A DNA stretch of 64,000 bases from JAKAXS01 sp965279065 (lineage in GTDB: Bacteria > Pseudomonadota > Alphaproteobacteria > Rhizobiales > Hyphomicrobiaceae). Shown here piece by piece: positions 8,275 to 17,446 of this stretch (within the stretch, counting starts at the first letter, position 1; every line of letters starts with the position of its first letter). The notes below the pieces were generated by a model. It saw nothing but the letters and a program-made list of their open reading frames with translations. It searched no databases and was not told the DNA's origin. Location: the NCBI GenBank assembly GCA_965279065.1, contig OZ257134.1, positions 2,294,001 to 2,358,000 on the forward strand, in the 5' to 3' direction. A program made the translations under genes and the position numbers.

Positions 8275-9294
8275 ATGTTGGACCCATTGCACGACGAAGT
8301 GAGCCGCCAGGCGGTTGCCAATCTGGCCAGAGCCTACAGTGCGGATCCTGACAAGACGCTCGCCGCGACCCGAAGTGTCGTGTCCGCCCTGACCGACAAC
8401 ATGGCGCGTGTGGCCACCTCGCGCGGTGGTCTTGCCGATCTCGTGGAGATCATCGGAGCACCGGGTCGTGATGCCTATCTCAAGCCCAATACGCCATTGA
8501 ACGCGCCGCAGGTCGAAGCCGACGGCATCGGCATCCTGTCCCAGATTCTGGGCTCGCGTGACAGGAGCCGCGGTGTTGCCGCGCAGGCGGCAAAGCAATC
8601 AGGCCTCAGCCCCGACCTCGTGAAGGCCATGCTGCCGTCCATCGCCGCCGTCGTGATGGGCAGCCTGTCGAACAAGACCCAGGCAGCTTTCGGCGACATT
8701 TTGAAGATACCCGGCCTGGATGAGGTCGCGCGCGAGGCACGCGACGACATGGGTGGAGGCGGCCAACTGGCGCCGCCGCAATATGGCAGCCCCCTGCCCT
8801 TGCCCGGTGAACCGCCGCGCCGCTACAGCCCCACACCCAATCCGGATTGGACAGGCAGCACCGGCCGCTCCAATCAACCGCCGCTCCAGGCACCCGCACC
8901 GTCTGCGCCTGCACCGGCTCCATCAGACGGAATGCGCCAGCAGAGCCCGCTCCCGATCCCTGGTGACGACGTCCCTGGTATGGGGCGCCACGAGGACAAT
9001 CCCTACGGCGATCTCTCCGATATCTTGCGCCGAGGCGGCTTCCGCCTGCCCGGCGGCACAGGAGCACCGCAGCCACGCGGCGGCAGCGCGCGCCCGACAG
9101 GCGGCGGCATCCCGGACGAGGGCAGCACCGGCGCCGGCGGCGACCTGCTCGGCAACATCATCCGCAACATCCTGGGAAGCGTCCTCGGCGGCGGCCGTGG
9201 CGGCGGCATCCTGAGCTGGATCATCCGCTTCGTACTTCTGCGCTACGCGGCCAAGTTCCTGCCCGCAATTCTCCGCCGAATTCTCGGCGTATGA
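8275..9294 (+). CDS. DUF937 domain protein with Pro-rich linker
   Basis: From the ATG at 8275 (GAGGGG box upstream) the protein has 339 residues. Residues 1 to about 160 are helical and match the DUF937 pattern of repeated helices, including LVKAMLPSIAAVVMGSLSNK. Residues 165-270 form a Pro/Ser/Ala-rich, probably disordered linker. The last 60 residues are Gly-rich (GNIIRNILGSVLGGGRGGG) and end in a hydrophobic helix with a basic end (FVLLRYAAKFLPAILRRILGV) that may lie in the membrane. The function is unknown. The frame is open further upstream to 8107 but that stretch does not look coding. Confidence 0.8.
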   Translation: MLDPLHDEVSRQAVANLARAYSADPDKTLAATRSVVSALTDNMARVATSRGGLADLVEIIGAPGRDAYLKPNTPLNAPQVEADGIGILSQILGSRDRSRGVAAQAAKQSGLSPDLVKAMLPSIAAVVMGSLSNKTQAAFGDILKIPGLDEVAREARDDMGGGGQLAPPQYGSPLPLPGEPPRRYSPTPNPDWTGSTGRSNQPPLQAPAPSAPAPAPSDGMRQQSPLPIPGDDVPGMGRHEDNPYGDLSDILRRGGFRLPGGTGAPQPRGGSARPTGGGIPDEGSTGAGGDLLGNIIRNILGSVLGGGRGGGILSWIIRFVLLRYAAKFLPAILRRILGV

Positions 9295-9318
9295 CACGGG
9301 TTCTCATCCCTGGAACGG

Positions 9319-9353
9319 CAATGGCCGGAGCGTGGGCACTGCTCCGGCCATTG
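9319..9353 (+). terminator. Strong hairpin between convergent genes
   Basis: A perfect 13-base-pair stem (arms 9319-9331 and 9341-9353) with a 9-base loop, placed between the ends of the DUF937 gene and the minus-strand gene 9397-9738. It has no T run, so it may be a bidirectional or Rho-assisted terminator. Confidence 0.5.
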
Positions 9354-9396
9354 TCATGCTCTAGAGAGAGATAGAGAGAAACTTGTCAGTCCGTGT

Positions 9397-9738
9397 TCAG
9401 CGGCAGGGCCGCGCTTCGACGTTGCATTCCCAACCGCCGCCACCTTGCTTGCAGGTCATCTTCTTGCTGCCGGCTTTTCCGTAGCGCGCCCAATTGGACC
9501 CGTACTCGAAATCCGTGAAGCTCGACCACGAGTTGATGGCGTCGCGTTCCGCCTTGGCACGCGTTGGCTGCGTCGTACTGCTGCCGTAGTGGAAGTGATC
9601 CACGAAGCAGTTCATACCGCGTTCCTTGCGCCAGTCGTGCGACGACGCAAATCCCGTTTCGTCCGCCATCGCGACGGACGTCGTGCAAAACGTTGCTAGC
9701 GCAACCGCCGCCCCTGCAGCGAACGTTTTGATGCTCAT
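9397..9738 (-). CDS. Small secreted Cys-containing protein, unknown
   Basis: A 113-residue exported protein. The signal peptide MSIKTFAAGAAVALATFCTT with SVAMA before the cut leaves about 88 mature residues with the pattern ASSHDWRKERGMNCFVDHFH, a tryptophan-rich middle (AINSWSSFTDFEYGSNW) and three Cys near the end (MTCKQGGGGWECNVEARPC), so four mature Cys that could form disulphides in the periplasm. The pattern is known to me only as a conserved hypothetical in rhizobia-like bacteria. No partner gene is evident; it is flanked by a hairpin and by the divergent region before the RidA gene. Confidence 0.75.
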   Translation of the reverse strand: MSIKTFAAGAAVALATFCTTSVAMADETGFASSHDWRKERGMNCFVDHFHYGSSTTQPTRAKAERDAINSWSSFTDFEYGSNWARYGKAGSKKMTCKQGGGGWECNVEARPCR

Positions 9739-9886
9739 ACTTGGCCCCTTTTCCCGACTCTTGACGCCAAGTTCGACTCTGCCAGATTCTGAGCGTCAGC
9801 CACGAGCCCGTTGAACGCATGGCACACAGAATCATGGACGGCGCGGCAATCACATCACACGCCGCAGACCGACCATCAGGTTGCGG

Positions 9887-10234
9887 CTACTTTGTTGCGA
9901 TGACTGCAATTTCGACCAGCATCCGCGGATCGACCAACTTGGCTTCGACGCAGGCGCGAACCGGCGCATCCTTGCCGCCGATCCAGGCAATCCAGGCCTC
10001 GTTCATGGCCTCGCGCAACCGGATATCGGCCAGCCAAATGGTTGCAGACACGATGTTGGACCGGGTCGTTCCGCACAGCCCCAGCAGCCGGTCGATCTCC
10101 GCCAGAACCTCCTCGGTCTGCCCCTTCACGTCACGCGACAGGTCGGTCGGCACGATGCCGGCGCTGTATATAGTACCGTTGGCCTCCACGACTTTGGAGT
10201 AGACGCTTGAGCTTTCGTGACGCGTGATCGACAT
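9887..10234 (-). CDS. RidA/YjgF family protein
   Basis: A 115-residue RidA-superfamily protein; RidA itself removes reactive enamine/imine intermediates made by PLP enzymes. The trimer-fold pattern is present: GTIYSAGIVPTD, a helix with QTEEVLAEIDRLLGLCG, IWLADI, and the C-terminal APVRACVEAKLVDPRMLVEI, where the Arg equivalent to the substrate carboxylate-binding Arg of RidA is kept (PVRACVEA). The sequence is divergent from archetypal RidA, so it may be one of the Rid subgroups of unknown substrate. The ATG at 10234 starts MSITRHESSSVYSK. Confidence 0.88.
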   Translation of the reverse strand: MSITRHESSSVYSKVVEANGTIYSAGIVPTDLSRDVKGQTEEVLAEIDRLLGLCGTTRSNIVSATIWLADIRLREAMNEAWIAWIGGKDAPVRACVEAKLVDPRMLVEIAVIATK

Positions 10235-10311
10235 GAGGGTGAGGCTCCCAATGGGCTGACGAGGTCGCCCTCATAGCAGTCCCCCCAGCCAAAGCAACCG
10301 CGCGAGCTGCC

Positions 10312-11067
10312 TCAGTTCTGCGAAGGAGCCGGCGGCGGTTCCGGCGGCCTCTCTGCCGGCGCCTCTGGAGCCGCAACATCCGCCGCAGTCGCGGACGAAG
10401 CCGGTGCCGTCTCGACTGGCGCGTCGACCGGTTGCGGCACGGTGGACCCGACTTCGGCGAGCGGCGGCACATCCTCCGGGCTCTTGGCCGCGACACCCAC
10501 CGCGTAGAGCACCTTGCCCTCGCTAGAGAGCCCCTTCAGGGTACTCGACCCATCGCGCCACACCGACACGATCGCTGACAGCTTCTTGTCCCGCACCAGC
10601 GCTTCCAGGTTGAGCCCCTTGCCCTCCGGTACGAAAAACCTCTCCAGGCCATAGATGACGCGGAACTCGCCCATCGCCGCGCCGTCTGTCGATGCCGGCC
10701 GCAGCACGCGGTCGATGCGACCCTTGAGCGTTACGCCACCTGGAACGTTGGCCGCGCTTTCCCCTGAGTATGAGAAGCTTGCGTACTGCCAGTCGCCCGT
10801 GGGTCCTGGCACGACCGTCACGAACACGTCCTGTCCAACCACCGGCTCAGCGCCGTACCACACCTTCACCGTCGAGATGGGGTAGCCGAGGATCACGTAG
10901 TCGCCCTGGAACAGGCTGCGCGGATCGACCGGTATGACCTCCAGCACGACATCCGTGCCGGTCCGCAAGCGCCGCTCGTGATCCCAGACCATGTAGCCCA
11001 GCGCCGCCAGCTGCAGCGCAGCCACGACGCCGATCGCCATCGTGCGATTTCGCAATGCCCCGATCAT
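10312..11067 (-). CDS. GDYXXLXY domain membrane-anchored protein
   Basis: A 251-residue protein starting at the ATG 11067, which overlaps the stop of the DUF2157 gene as ATGA, so translation is coupled. Residues 7-30 form a single membrane anchor (MAIGVVAALQLAALGYMVW). The periplasmic part contains the defining motif LFQGDYVILGY near residue 58 and a predicted beta-rich domain. The last 45 residues are Pro/Ala-rich and look disordered. The GDYXXLXY/DUF2157 pair is widespread, and the two products probably form one inner-membrane complex of unknown function. The same frame stays open far upstream, but that part is antisense-free shadow of the DUF2157 gene. Confidence 0.88.
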   Translation of the reverse strand: MIGALRNRTMAIGVVAALQLAALGYMVWDHERRLRTGTDVVLEVIPVDPRSLFQGDYVILGYPISTVKVWYGAEPVVGQDVFVTVVPGPTGDWQYASFSYSGESAANVPGGVTLKGRIDRVLRPASTDGAAMGEFRVIYGLERFFVPEGKGLNLEALVRDKKLSAIVSVWRDGSSTLKGLSSEGKVLYAVGVAAKSPEDVPPLAEVGSTVPQPVDAPVETAPASSATAADVAAPEAPAERPPEPPPAPSQN

Positions 11068-12266
11068 GCCTGCACCTCCGTGCTGCCCTGGCGCGCGTGC
11101 AGCCGATAGGCGACCACCGCGAGCGCCGCCACCAGCACGGCCGCCGACAGAAAGAACGCCGAGGTCGAAAGCAGCGACCCGATGGTCTTGAAGTAGAGGC
11201 CCAGGATTTCGATCGAGAACGCCACGTATCCGATCCAGACGATGCTCGAATTGCTCGTCCTCAATCCCCACACGACGGCCCCGATCGCCAACGCGAGTGT
11301 GAAGACGGCGATCGGCACCAGCCCGCTCATGTAGGGCTGGGCCCCGTATCCCGGCACATTGTTGAAGAACTGCAGCGAGAACAGCCCGAAGAAGGCGACG
11401 ACCGCTCCGTATCCCAGCAGCGCCGGTCCGATGCGATGCAGCGCCTCCACAGCCCGTTCGCCAAATACCCCGAGCACGGCAACTGCCAGGCCGATCTGCA
11501 CCATCGTCCAGCCACCTGTGACGAAATCCATGCCGAGCAGCGAATCCCGGTAGGCTCCCGTCGTCGACAGGGCAGCGTGGATGACGAACGCCGTCAGCGC
11601 CACCCCGGAGAGATGCACCCCTGGCCACCACCGCTGGGCGTAGAAGGCGGCCGAAACGGCTGCCCAGCCGATCAGTGCTTCCCAGTAAACCTGGTTCGTG
11701 ATCGCGAATTCCCAGCCACCCCAGAGCACGACCAGGACCATCGCCAAAGCCAGCGCCGCGTTGGAGCGCGCCAGGAAACCGGCCAGCAGAGCGCCGGCAG
11801 CCCACATCGCCACCGCATGCGGCGGATATCCGCCGAGGTGGTACATCTGTCCGATCAGCATGATGCTGGCGCCGAACGCCGCGACACCCGCCAATACCGC
11901 CGCATGCCCGAAGCCGTCATGGCTCCTGGCAAACAGCGCAGCCGCTCCCCCATAGGACGCCGCGACTGCGGAAAACAGCACCGCGAGGCGCAGTGAATTC
12001 GGCATCTCCTGCCAGTTTGACGCCACGAACGTCATGATCGCGAATCCGAGCAGCACGGCCGCAAGCGTCGCCAGCACCTGCGCCAGCCCCACGCCGCCTT
12101 TGGCATTGACCGCGGCATCCCGCAGGATCGCCGCCTCGCCGTGTGTCGTCACCCATCCGGCCTCCCGCCATCGCGGCAGATCCTTCGCCAGACGCTTCTC
12201 ATAGCCCCTCATGACAGGCACTCTCTCCCCCAGAGTTTCGAAGGCATGTCCATTGTTCCCTGGCAT
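11064..12266 (-). CDS. DUF2157 polytopic membrane protein
   Basis: A 400-residue inner-membrane protein. The first 60 residues are soluble (RWREAGWVTTHGEAAILRDAA, the DUF2157 signature), followed by about ten to twelve hydrophobic helices with short loops, such as AQVLATLAAVLLGFAIMTF and AVLAGVAAFGASIMLIGQ followed by MYHLGGYP, typical of this family. The ATG at 12266 follows AAGGA at good spacing; ATG 12212 (MRGYEKR) is an alternative. It is coupled by a 4-base overlap to the GDYXXLXY gene. The function is unknown; the fixed pairing argues that they work together. Confidence 0.9.
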   Translation of the reverse strand: MPGNNGHAFETLGERVPVMRGYEKRLAKDLPRWREAGWVTTHGEAAILRDAAVNAKGGVGLAQVLATLAAVLLGFAIMTFVASNWQEMPNSLRLAVLFSAVAASYGGAAALFARSHDGFGHAAVLAGVAAFGASIMLIGQMYHLGGYPPHAVAMWAAGALLAGFLARSNAALALAMVLVVLWGGWEFAITNQVYWEALIGWAAVSAAFYAQRWWPGVHLSGVALTAFVIHAALSTTGAYRDSLLGMDFVTGGWTMVQIGLAVAVLGVFGERAVEALHRIGPALLGYGAVVAFFGLFSLQFFNNVPGYGAQPYMSGLVPIAVFTLALAIGAVVWGLRTSNSSIVWIGYVAFSIEILGLYFKTIGSLLSTSAFFLSAAVLVAALAVVAYRLHARQGSTEVQA

Positions 12267-12526
12267 GCTGCTTCCTTCAAGCTAATGCACATCGTCGAAC
12301 AACGCCTTCGCAATTTTCGCGTGTTAACTCACCGACGATTAACTTGGTTTGTGTGCGGAGCGCGGCATGCCGGCGTCGTTTGCTAGTCGCAGCCGAGGCG
12401 GTATTGTGCCACCGGGTCCCCTGCGGCGCCTCGCCGTGCGGTCATCCGCACATCGACGGCGCGCCGGCTCCGGTCCACAATGCGAGTCGCGCGACAGAAC
12501 CGAATAACCCGGCGGAGCACACGACC

Positions 12527-13939
12527 ATGGATCCCGATGCCGTACTACTGGCCCGGATACAATTCGCGTTCACGATCGCCTTCCACATCATCTTTCCCTC
12601 CTTCACCATCGGGTTAGCCGCGTTCATCGCCACACTACTCGTCCGCTGGCGCATGACCGGCCGCGAATACCTGCGCACGCTCGCGCGTTTCTGGACGAAG
12701 ATTTTCGCCGTGTCGTTCGCCATGGGCGTCGTCTCGGGCATCGTGCTGTCCTACCAGTTCGGTACCAACTGGTCGCAGTTCTCCGTCGTCGTCGGCAATG
12801 TGATCGGTCCCTTGCTCGGCTACGAGGTGCTGACGGCGTTCTTCCTGGAAGCCTCCTTCCTCGGCATCATGCTGTTCGGCTGGGACCGCGTTTCCCCCCG
12901 GCTGCATGTGACCTCCGCCATTCTGGTCGCCGTCGGCACGTCGCTCTCCGCCTTCTGGATCCTGGCCGCCAACAGCTGGATGCACACGCCCACCGGCCAC
13001 GAGATCCGCGATGGCATCGCTTACCCCGTCGACTGGCTGCAGATCATTTTCAATCCGAGTTTCCCCTATCGCTTTGCCCACATGTTCACGGCCGCCTATC
13101 TGACGACATCGCTCGTTGTGCTGGCCGTTGGCTGCCGCTACCTCGTCAAGGATCGCTTCGTCGAGGAAAGCAAGACGATGATCCGCATGGGCCTCGGCAT
13201 GGTCGCGATATTGGCGCCGCTGCAGGCCTTCATCGGCGACGCGCACGGCTTGAACACGGCGCATTATCAGCCCGTCAAAGTCGCAGCCATGGAAGCGCAC
13301 TGGGACGGCTCGAAGCCGGCCGATCTCGTACTCTTCGCCTGGCCGAACGAAAAGGAAGAGCGCAACGACTTCGAGATCACGGCGCCCATTCCCGGCCTCG
13401 CCAGCTTCATCATCACCCATCGCACGGACGGTCTCTTCAAGGGCTTGAAGGACTTCAAGCCGGAAGATCGCCCACCGGTGAAACCGGTCTTCTACGCCTT
13501 CCGCATGATGGTCGGCATCGGCCTGCTCATGATCGGCATCGGCCTCGTCGGCGCCTTCCTCTGGTGGCGCAAGCAGCTGTTCGACAGCCGCTGGTATCTC
13601 GGCGCCGTGCAATACGCTTGGCCGCTCGGCTTCATCGCGATTCTCTCGGGCTGGTGGGTGACGGAAACCGGACGCCAGCCCTGGATCGCCACCGGCATCC
13701 TGCGCACCGCCGACGCCGTCTCGCCCGTCACCTTCGGCGCGGTGCTGACGACGCTGATCCTTTTCGTGCTGGTCTATACGGCCGTATTCTCCATGGGCAT
13801 CTACTACATCAACCGCCTGATCGAAAAAGGCCCGCAGGGCGCTTCCGTCGCCACGGAACCTGACGATACGGCCGCGCCAAGTCGACCTCTCTCCGCGGCC
13901 AAGGAAGCCGCCCACCAAGCCACCGAAGGGACGAGGTGA
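12527..13939 (+). CDS. cydA: Cytochrome bd-type quinol oxidase subunit I (CIO-like)
   Basis: Subunit I of a terminal quinol oxidase that reduces O2 to water in the inner membrane. From ATG 12527 it has 470 residues. Haem and quinol residues of the E. coli enzyme can be matched: His20, Glu100, Glu108, His185, Lys251, Glu256, Arg326 and Met328, and the GRQPW box is at 382-386. Compared with E. coli CydA the C-terminal half of the Q-loop (about 60 residues) is missing, which is the short-Q-loop form that includes the cyanide-insensitive oxidase CioA. cydB follows after 3 bases. The upstream open frame (to 12344) was rejected as leader. Confidence 0.95.
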   Translation: MDPDAVLLARIQFAFTIAFHIIFPSFTIGLAAFIATLLVRWRMTGREYLRTLARFWTKIFAVSFAMGVVSGIVLSYQFGTNWSQFSVVVGNVIGPLLGYEVLTAFFLEASFLGIMLFGWDRVSPRLHVTSAILVAVGTSLSAFWILAANSWMHTPTGHEIRDGIAYPVDWLQIIFNPSFPYRFAHMFTAAYLTTSLVVLAVGCRYLVKDRFVEESKTMIRMGLGMVAILAPLQAFIGDAHGLNTAHYQPVKVAAMEAHWDGSKPADLVLFAWPNEKEERNDFEITAPIPGLASFIITHRTDGLFKGLKDFKPEDRPPVKPVFYAFRMMVGIGLLMIGIGLVGAFLWWRKQLFDSRWYLGAVQYAWPLGFIAILSGWWVTETGRQPWIATGILRTADAVSPVTFGAVLTTLILFVLVYTAVFSMGIYYINRLIEKGPQGASVATEPDDTAAPSRPLSAAKEAAHQATEGTR

Positions 13940-13942
13940 TCC

Positions 13943-14959
13943 ATGGATGACGCATCCTACTGGCTACCCCTGGTCTGGGTCGGCATCCTGGGCATCGCGG
14001 TCACACTTTACGTCGTGCTCGACGGCTTCGATCTCGGCATCGCCATCCTGTTCCCGCTGAACCCGCAAGAACATCGGCGCGACGTGATGATGAATTCGGT
14101 CGCGCCGTTCTGGGATGGCAATGAGACGTGGCTGGTGCTCGGTGGCGGCGGACTGTTCGTCGCCTTTCCCCAGGCCTACGGCGTCATCATGCCGGCGGTG
14201 TATCTGCCGGTGATCATCATGCTTTTGGCACTGGTCTTTCGCGGCGTCGCCTTCGAGTTCCGTTGGGTCTCCAAGCCCCATCATCAGTTCTGGGATCTGG
14301 CATTCACCTACGGCTCGATCGTCGCGGCCTTCATGCAGGGGGTGATCCTCGGTTCGATCCTGCAGGGCATCACGGTGGAGAACGGCAAGTTCGCCGGCGG
14401 CATGTTCGACTGGTTCACGCCGTTCGCGCTCTTTATCGGCGCAGCCACGGTCGCTGGATATGCGCTGCTTGGCGCCACTTGGCTGACGATGAAAACGCAC
14501 GGCGAAGTCTCCGAAGTCTCCCGCCAGCACGCCAAAAAGCTGTTGCTGATCGTCCTCGGGGCCATGCTGATCGTCAGCCTGTGGACCCCGCTGGCCTTCG
14601 ACCGCATCTTCGAGCGCTGGTTCTCATGGCCAAACACCCTCTACCTCGCGCCGATTCCACTGCTGACGGCCGGCGCGGCATGGCTCGCCTGGAAAGGCCT
14701 GCATCGCGACAAGGATCACACGACGGCATTCTACGCCTCTGTCGGGCTGTTCCTACTGGGCTTCGCCGGTCTCGCGATATCCAACGTGCCCTACCTTGTG
14801 CCTCCGACGCTGACGATTTGGCAGACCGCCGCCCACCCGTCGTCGCAGCTATTCATGCTCGTCGGCACGTTGATCATGCTGCCCGTGATCCTCGGCTACA
14901 CCGTGTTTGTCTACTACACCTTCCGCGGCAAGGTGAAACACGGCGAGGGCTATCACTGA
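13943..14959 (+). CDS. cydB: Cytochrome bd-type quinol oxidase subunit II
   Basis: Partner subunit of CydA; it stabilises the haems and is needed for assembly. The 338 residues have eight or nine membrane helices and the family landmarks VVLDGFDLGIAILFP, DVMMNSVAPFWDGNETWLV, FPQAYGVIMPAVYLP and ALVFRGVAFEFRW. It begins 3 bases after the cydA stop, so the two are one transcript. No CydX-like small third subunit is visible in the 22 bases before the next gene, and no cydDC exporter genes are in the window. Confidence 0.96.
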   Translation: MDDASYWLPLVWVGILGIAVTLYVVLDGFDLGIAILFPLNPQEHRRDVMMNSVAPFWDGNETWLVLGGGGLFVAFPQAYGVIMPAVYLPVIIMLLALVFRGVAFEFRWVSKPHHQFWDLAFTYGSIVAAFMQGVILGSILQGITVENGKFAGGMFDWFTPFALFIGAATVAGYALLGATWLTMKTHGEVSEVSRQHAKKLLLIVLGAMLIVSLWTPLAFDRIFERWFSWPNTLYLAPIPLLTAGAAWLAWKGLHRDKDHTTAFYASVGLFLLGFAGLAISNVPYLVPPTLTIWQTAAHPSSQLFMLVGTLIMLPVILGYTVFVYYTFRGKVKHGEGYH

Positions 14960-14981
14960 CGTCGTCGCGAAGGCGCCGTGC

Positions 14982-15875
14982 ATGTTCGAAGGCTTTGAGA
15001 CGAAATCGGTTAATATCGGTGATGTGAGTATTGCCTGCACGGTGGGTGGATCGGGCCCGCCGGTCCTGTTACTGCACGGCTTTCCTCAGAACCGCTTCAT
15101 GTGGGCACGCGTGGCGCCCCTGTTGGCGAAACACTGCACCGTCGTCTGCGCCGACCTGCGCGGCTACGGCGACAGCACCAAACCGCAGTGCGCAGCCGAC
15201 AACGCCAACTATTCCTTCCGCGCCTTCGCTACCGATCAGCTGGGTCTGATGCGCCAGCTCGGTTTCGATCGCTTCCACGTCGTCGGCCACGATCGCGGAG
15301 GCCGCACCGCCTATCGCATGGCGCTCGATCATCCCGCGTCGGTGGCGAGCCTGACGCTGATGGACATCGTGCCGACCTACGTCATGTTTCTGCAAACCAA
15401 TCACAAGATCGCGCACGCCTACTGGCACTGGTACTTCCTGGCGCAGCCCGCACCCTTTCCCGAGCACCTCATCGCCGCCGATCCCGACTTCTTCTATGAG
15501 ACGTGTCTCGTTGGCTGGGGCGCCAGCAAACTGGCCGATTTCGATCGGCAGCAACTCGCCGAATACCGTCGCACCTGGCGCGATCCCGCCGCTATCCACG
15601 GCTCGTGTTCCGACTATCGCGCGGCAGCGACCGTGGATTTGGCTCACGACACCGCCGACTCCGGCCGGCTTGTTACCTGCCCGACACTCGTGATCTACGG
15701 CGCCCGCGGCGTGATGGCCGGCCTGTTCGACATCCCCTCCGAATGGCGCAAACGTTGCAGCGACCTACGCGCGGAATCCCTTCCCGGCGGACACTTCTTC
15801 GTCGACCAGTATCCTGGACAGACCGCGGAGCTCCTGCAGTCGTTTCTGACCGGCCGCGACTTGCTTGCCGGCTAA
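14982..15875 (+). CDS. Haloacetate/fluoroacetate dehalogenase-like alpha/beta hydrolase
   Basis: A 297-residue alpha/beta hydrolase. It shows LLLHGFPQ (30-36), the nucleophile box VGHDRGGR with Asp104 as nucleophile, Arg105 and Arg108 for carboxylate binding, Asp128 as acid, and His271 as base. His149 and Trp150 (AYWHWYFLAQPAP) and Tyr212 (SDYRA) match the halide-binding residues described for the fluoroacetate dehalogenase of Rhodopseudomonas palustris. All positions of that active site are therefore occupied as expected. An epoxide hydrolase role is less likely because of His/Trp/Tyr. It follows cydB by 22 bases and its stop overlaps the convergent GntP permease stop by 4 bases. Confidence 0.85.
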   Translation: MFEGFETKSVNIGDVSIACTVGGSGPPVLLLHGFPQNRFMWARVAPLLAKHCTVVCADLRGYGDSTKPQCAADNANYSFRAFATDQLGLMRQLGFDRFHVVGHDRGGRTAYRMALDHPASVASLTLMDIVPTYVMFLQTNHKIAHAYWHWYFLAQPAPFPEHLIAADPDFFYETCLVGWGASKLADFDRQQLAEYRRTWRDPAAIHGSCSDYRAAATVDLAHDTADSGRLVTCPTLVIYGARGVMAGLFDIPSEWRKRCSDLRAESLPGGHFFVDQYPGQTAELLQSFLTGRDLLAG

Positions 15876-17260
15876 ACCCACCCAGTCGCGTAGTAGATGC
15901 CGATCACGGCGAACACCGTCGCCGTCTTGATCAGCGTCACGGCGAATATATCGGGATACGACACGCGGTGGGTCAGACCCGTGACCGCCAGCAGCGTGAT
16001 AACGGCGCCATTGTGCGGCAGCGTATCCATGCCGCCGCTCGCCATCGCCGCCACACGATGCATCACCTCCAGCGGAATGCCTGATGCTGCTGCCGCCGCC
16101 TTGAACCCGTCCGCCATCGCCGCCAACGCAATACTCAAGCCGCCGGACGCCGACCCCGTGATGCCCGCGAGCGTCGTGACCGTGATCGCTTCGTTCACCA
16201 GCGGATTGGGAATGGCTTTCAATGCATCCGCGATGACGACGAACCCGGGCAGCGCCGCGATCACCGCACCGAAGCCGTACTCCGAAGCCGTATTCATCGA
16301 CGCCAGCAAAGCACCGGCAATGGCCGCCTGCGTGCCCTCGGCGAATTTCGCCACCACCGGCCGGAACGCGAACGCCAGCACCGCCGCGATGCCGAGGATC
16401 AGCGCGCCCTGCACGGCCCAGATGGCCGTAAGGGCGGTAACATCCGTCACAACAGGTTTGCCAATCGCCAGCTGAACTTCGGTCTTGGGCTCGTACCAGA
16501 GCGGAATCCACTGCGTCAGCAGCTTGTTGGCGACACCCACGACGATCAGCGGCAACACCGCGATCCATGGGCTCGCGAGGGCCTCGTCGCGGACCGGTTC
16601 CGGCTCGTTGATGTGCCCCTCGCCGTAACCTTCGCCCGCCCGCTCGGCCGAGCGCACGCGCCAGGTCAGATACGTCACGCCTGCCGTGAGAATGATCAGG
16701 CCGCCAATCGTTCCAAGCACCGGCGCCGCCCACGTCGTGGTGCCGAAGAACGTCGTCGGGATGATATTCTGGATCTGCGGCGTGCCCGGGAGCGCGTCCA
16801 TCGTGAACGAGAACGCACCGAGCGCGATCGTCCCCGGTATGAGCCGCTTGGGAATACCGCCCTGCCGAAACATTTCTGCTGCGAACGGGTAGACCGAGAA
16901 CACGACGACGAACAGCGACACGCCGCCGTACGTCAGCACAGCACAGACCAGCACGATGCACAGGATCGCCCGCTCGCGCCCGACCAGCGCGATAATCGCC
17001 GTCACGATCGACTTGGAAAACCCTGACAGCTCGATCACCTTGCCGAACACGGCGCCGAGCAGGAACACGGGAAAGTACAGCTTCACGAAGCCGACCATCT
17101 TCTCCATGAAGACGCCCGTGAACATCGGCGCCACGGCATGAGGCGACGTCAGCAGCACCGCCAGCATCGCCGCGATCGGCGCAAACAAGATGACGCTGTA
17201 GCCGCGATAGGCGACCACCATCAGCAGCACCAGCGCGCCCAGCACGATCACGAAGTCCAT
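15872..17260 (-). CDS. GntP-family permease (gluconate/organic acid:H+ symporter)
   Basis: A 462-residue inner-membrane transporter of the GntP family, which moves gluconate or other hydroxy/keto acids with protons. From ATG 17260, preceded by GGAGGGG, it has about 12 hydrophobic segments. Family landmarks are VLTYGGVSLFVVVFSVYPFA, ALPGTPQIQNIIPTTFFGTT, NTASEYGFGAVIAALPGF, TGSASGGLSIALAAM and GGMDTLPHNGAVITLLAVTG. No sugar-acid kinase or dehydratase gene lies nearby, so the substrate is open. Its stop overlaps the stop of the convergent hydrolase gene by 4 bases. Confidence 0.9.
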   Translation of the reverse strand: MDFVIVLGALVLLMVVAYRGYSVILFAPIAAMLAVLLTSPHAVAPMFTGVFMEKMVGFVKLYFPVFLLGAVFGKVIELSGFSKSIVTAIIALVGRERAILCIVLVCAVLTYGGVSLFVVVFSVYPFAAEMFRQGGIPKRLIPGTIALGAFSFTMDALPGTPQIQNIIPTTFFGTTTWAAPVLGTIGGLIILTAGVTYLTWRVRSAERAGEGYGEGHINEPEPVRDEALASPWIAVLPLIVVGVANKLLTQWIPLWYEPKTEVQLAIGKPVVTDVTALTAIWAVQGALILGIAAVLAFAFRPVVAKFAEGTQAAIAGALLASMNTASEYGFGAVIAALPGFVVIADALKAIPNPLVNEAITVTTLAGITGSASGGLSIALAAMADGFKAAAAASGIPLEVMHRVAAMASGGMDTLPHNGAVITLLAVTGLTHRVSYPDIFAVTLIKTATVFAVIGIYYATGWV

Positions 17261-17446
17261 GTCCCCTCCGTTTTTCGCGCACCCTAGCAAGAAACCGGAA
17301 TTCTGGGTTTGATCTTTGGCTGGAGTGAAGTGCAGAACCTGATGGCCGGCCGTTAATCTTCGCGCCCTCTTGAAATTATCGGCGCCGCCCAAAGAAATGA
17401 GCCCGTTTCCTTGGCCTCACGGCGGCTTCGCTCTATAACCCGCCGC

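Noticed and set aside
11068..11805. Extension of the GDYXXLXY frame for 246 codons upstream
   Set aside because: It lies fully inside the DUF2157 gene in another frame; the ATGA overlap at 11064-11067 gives the natural start.
12323..12343. Possible CtrA box before cydA
   Set aside because: TTAA elements are separated by 11 bases instead of 7; only the inverted repeat is noted.
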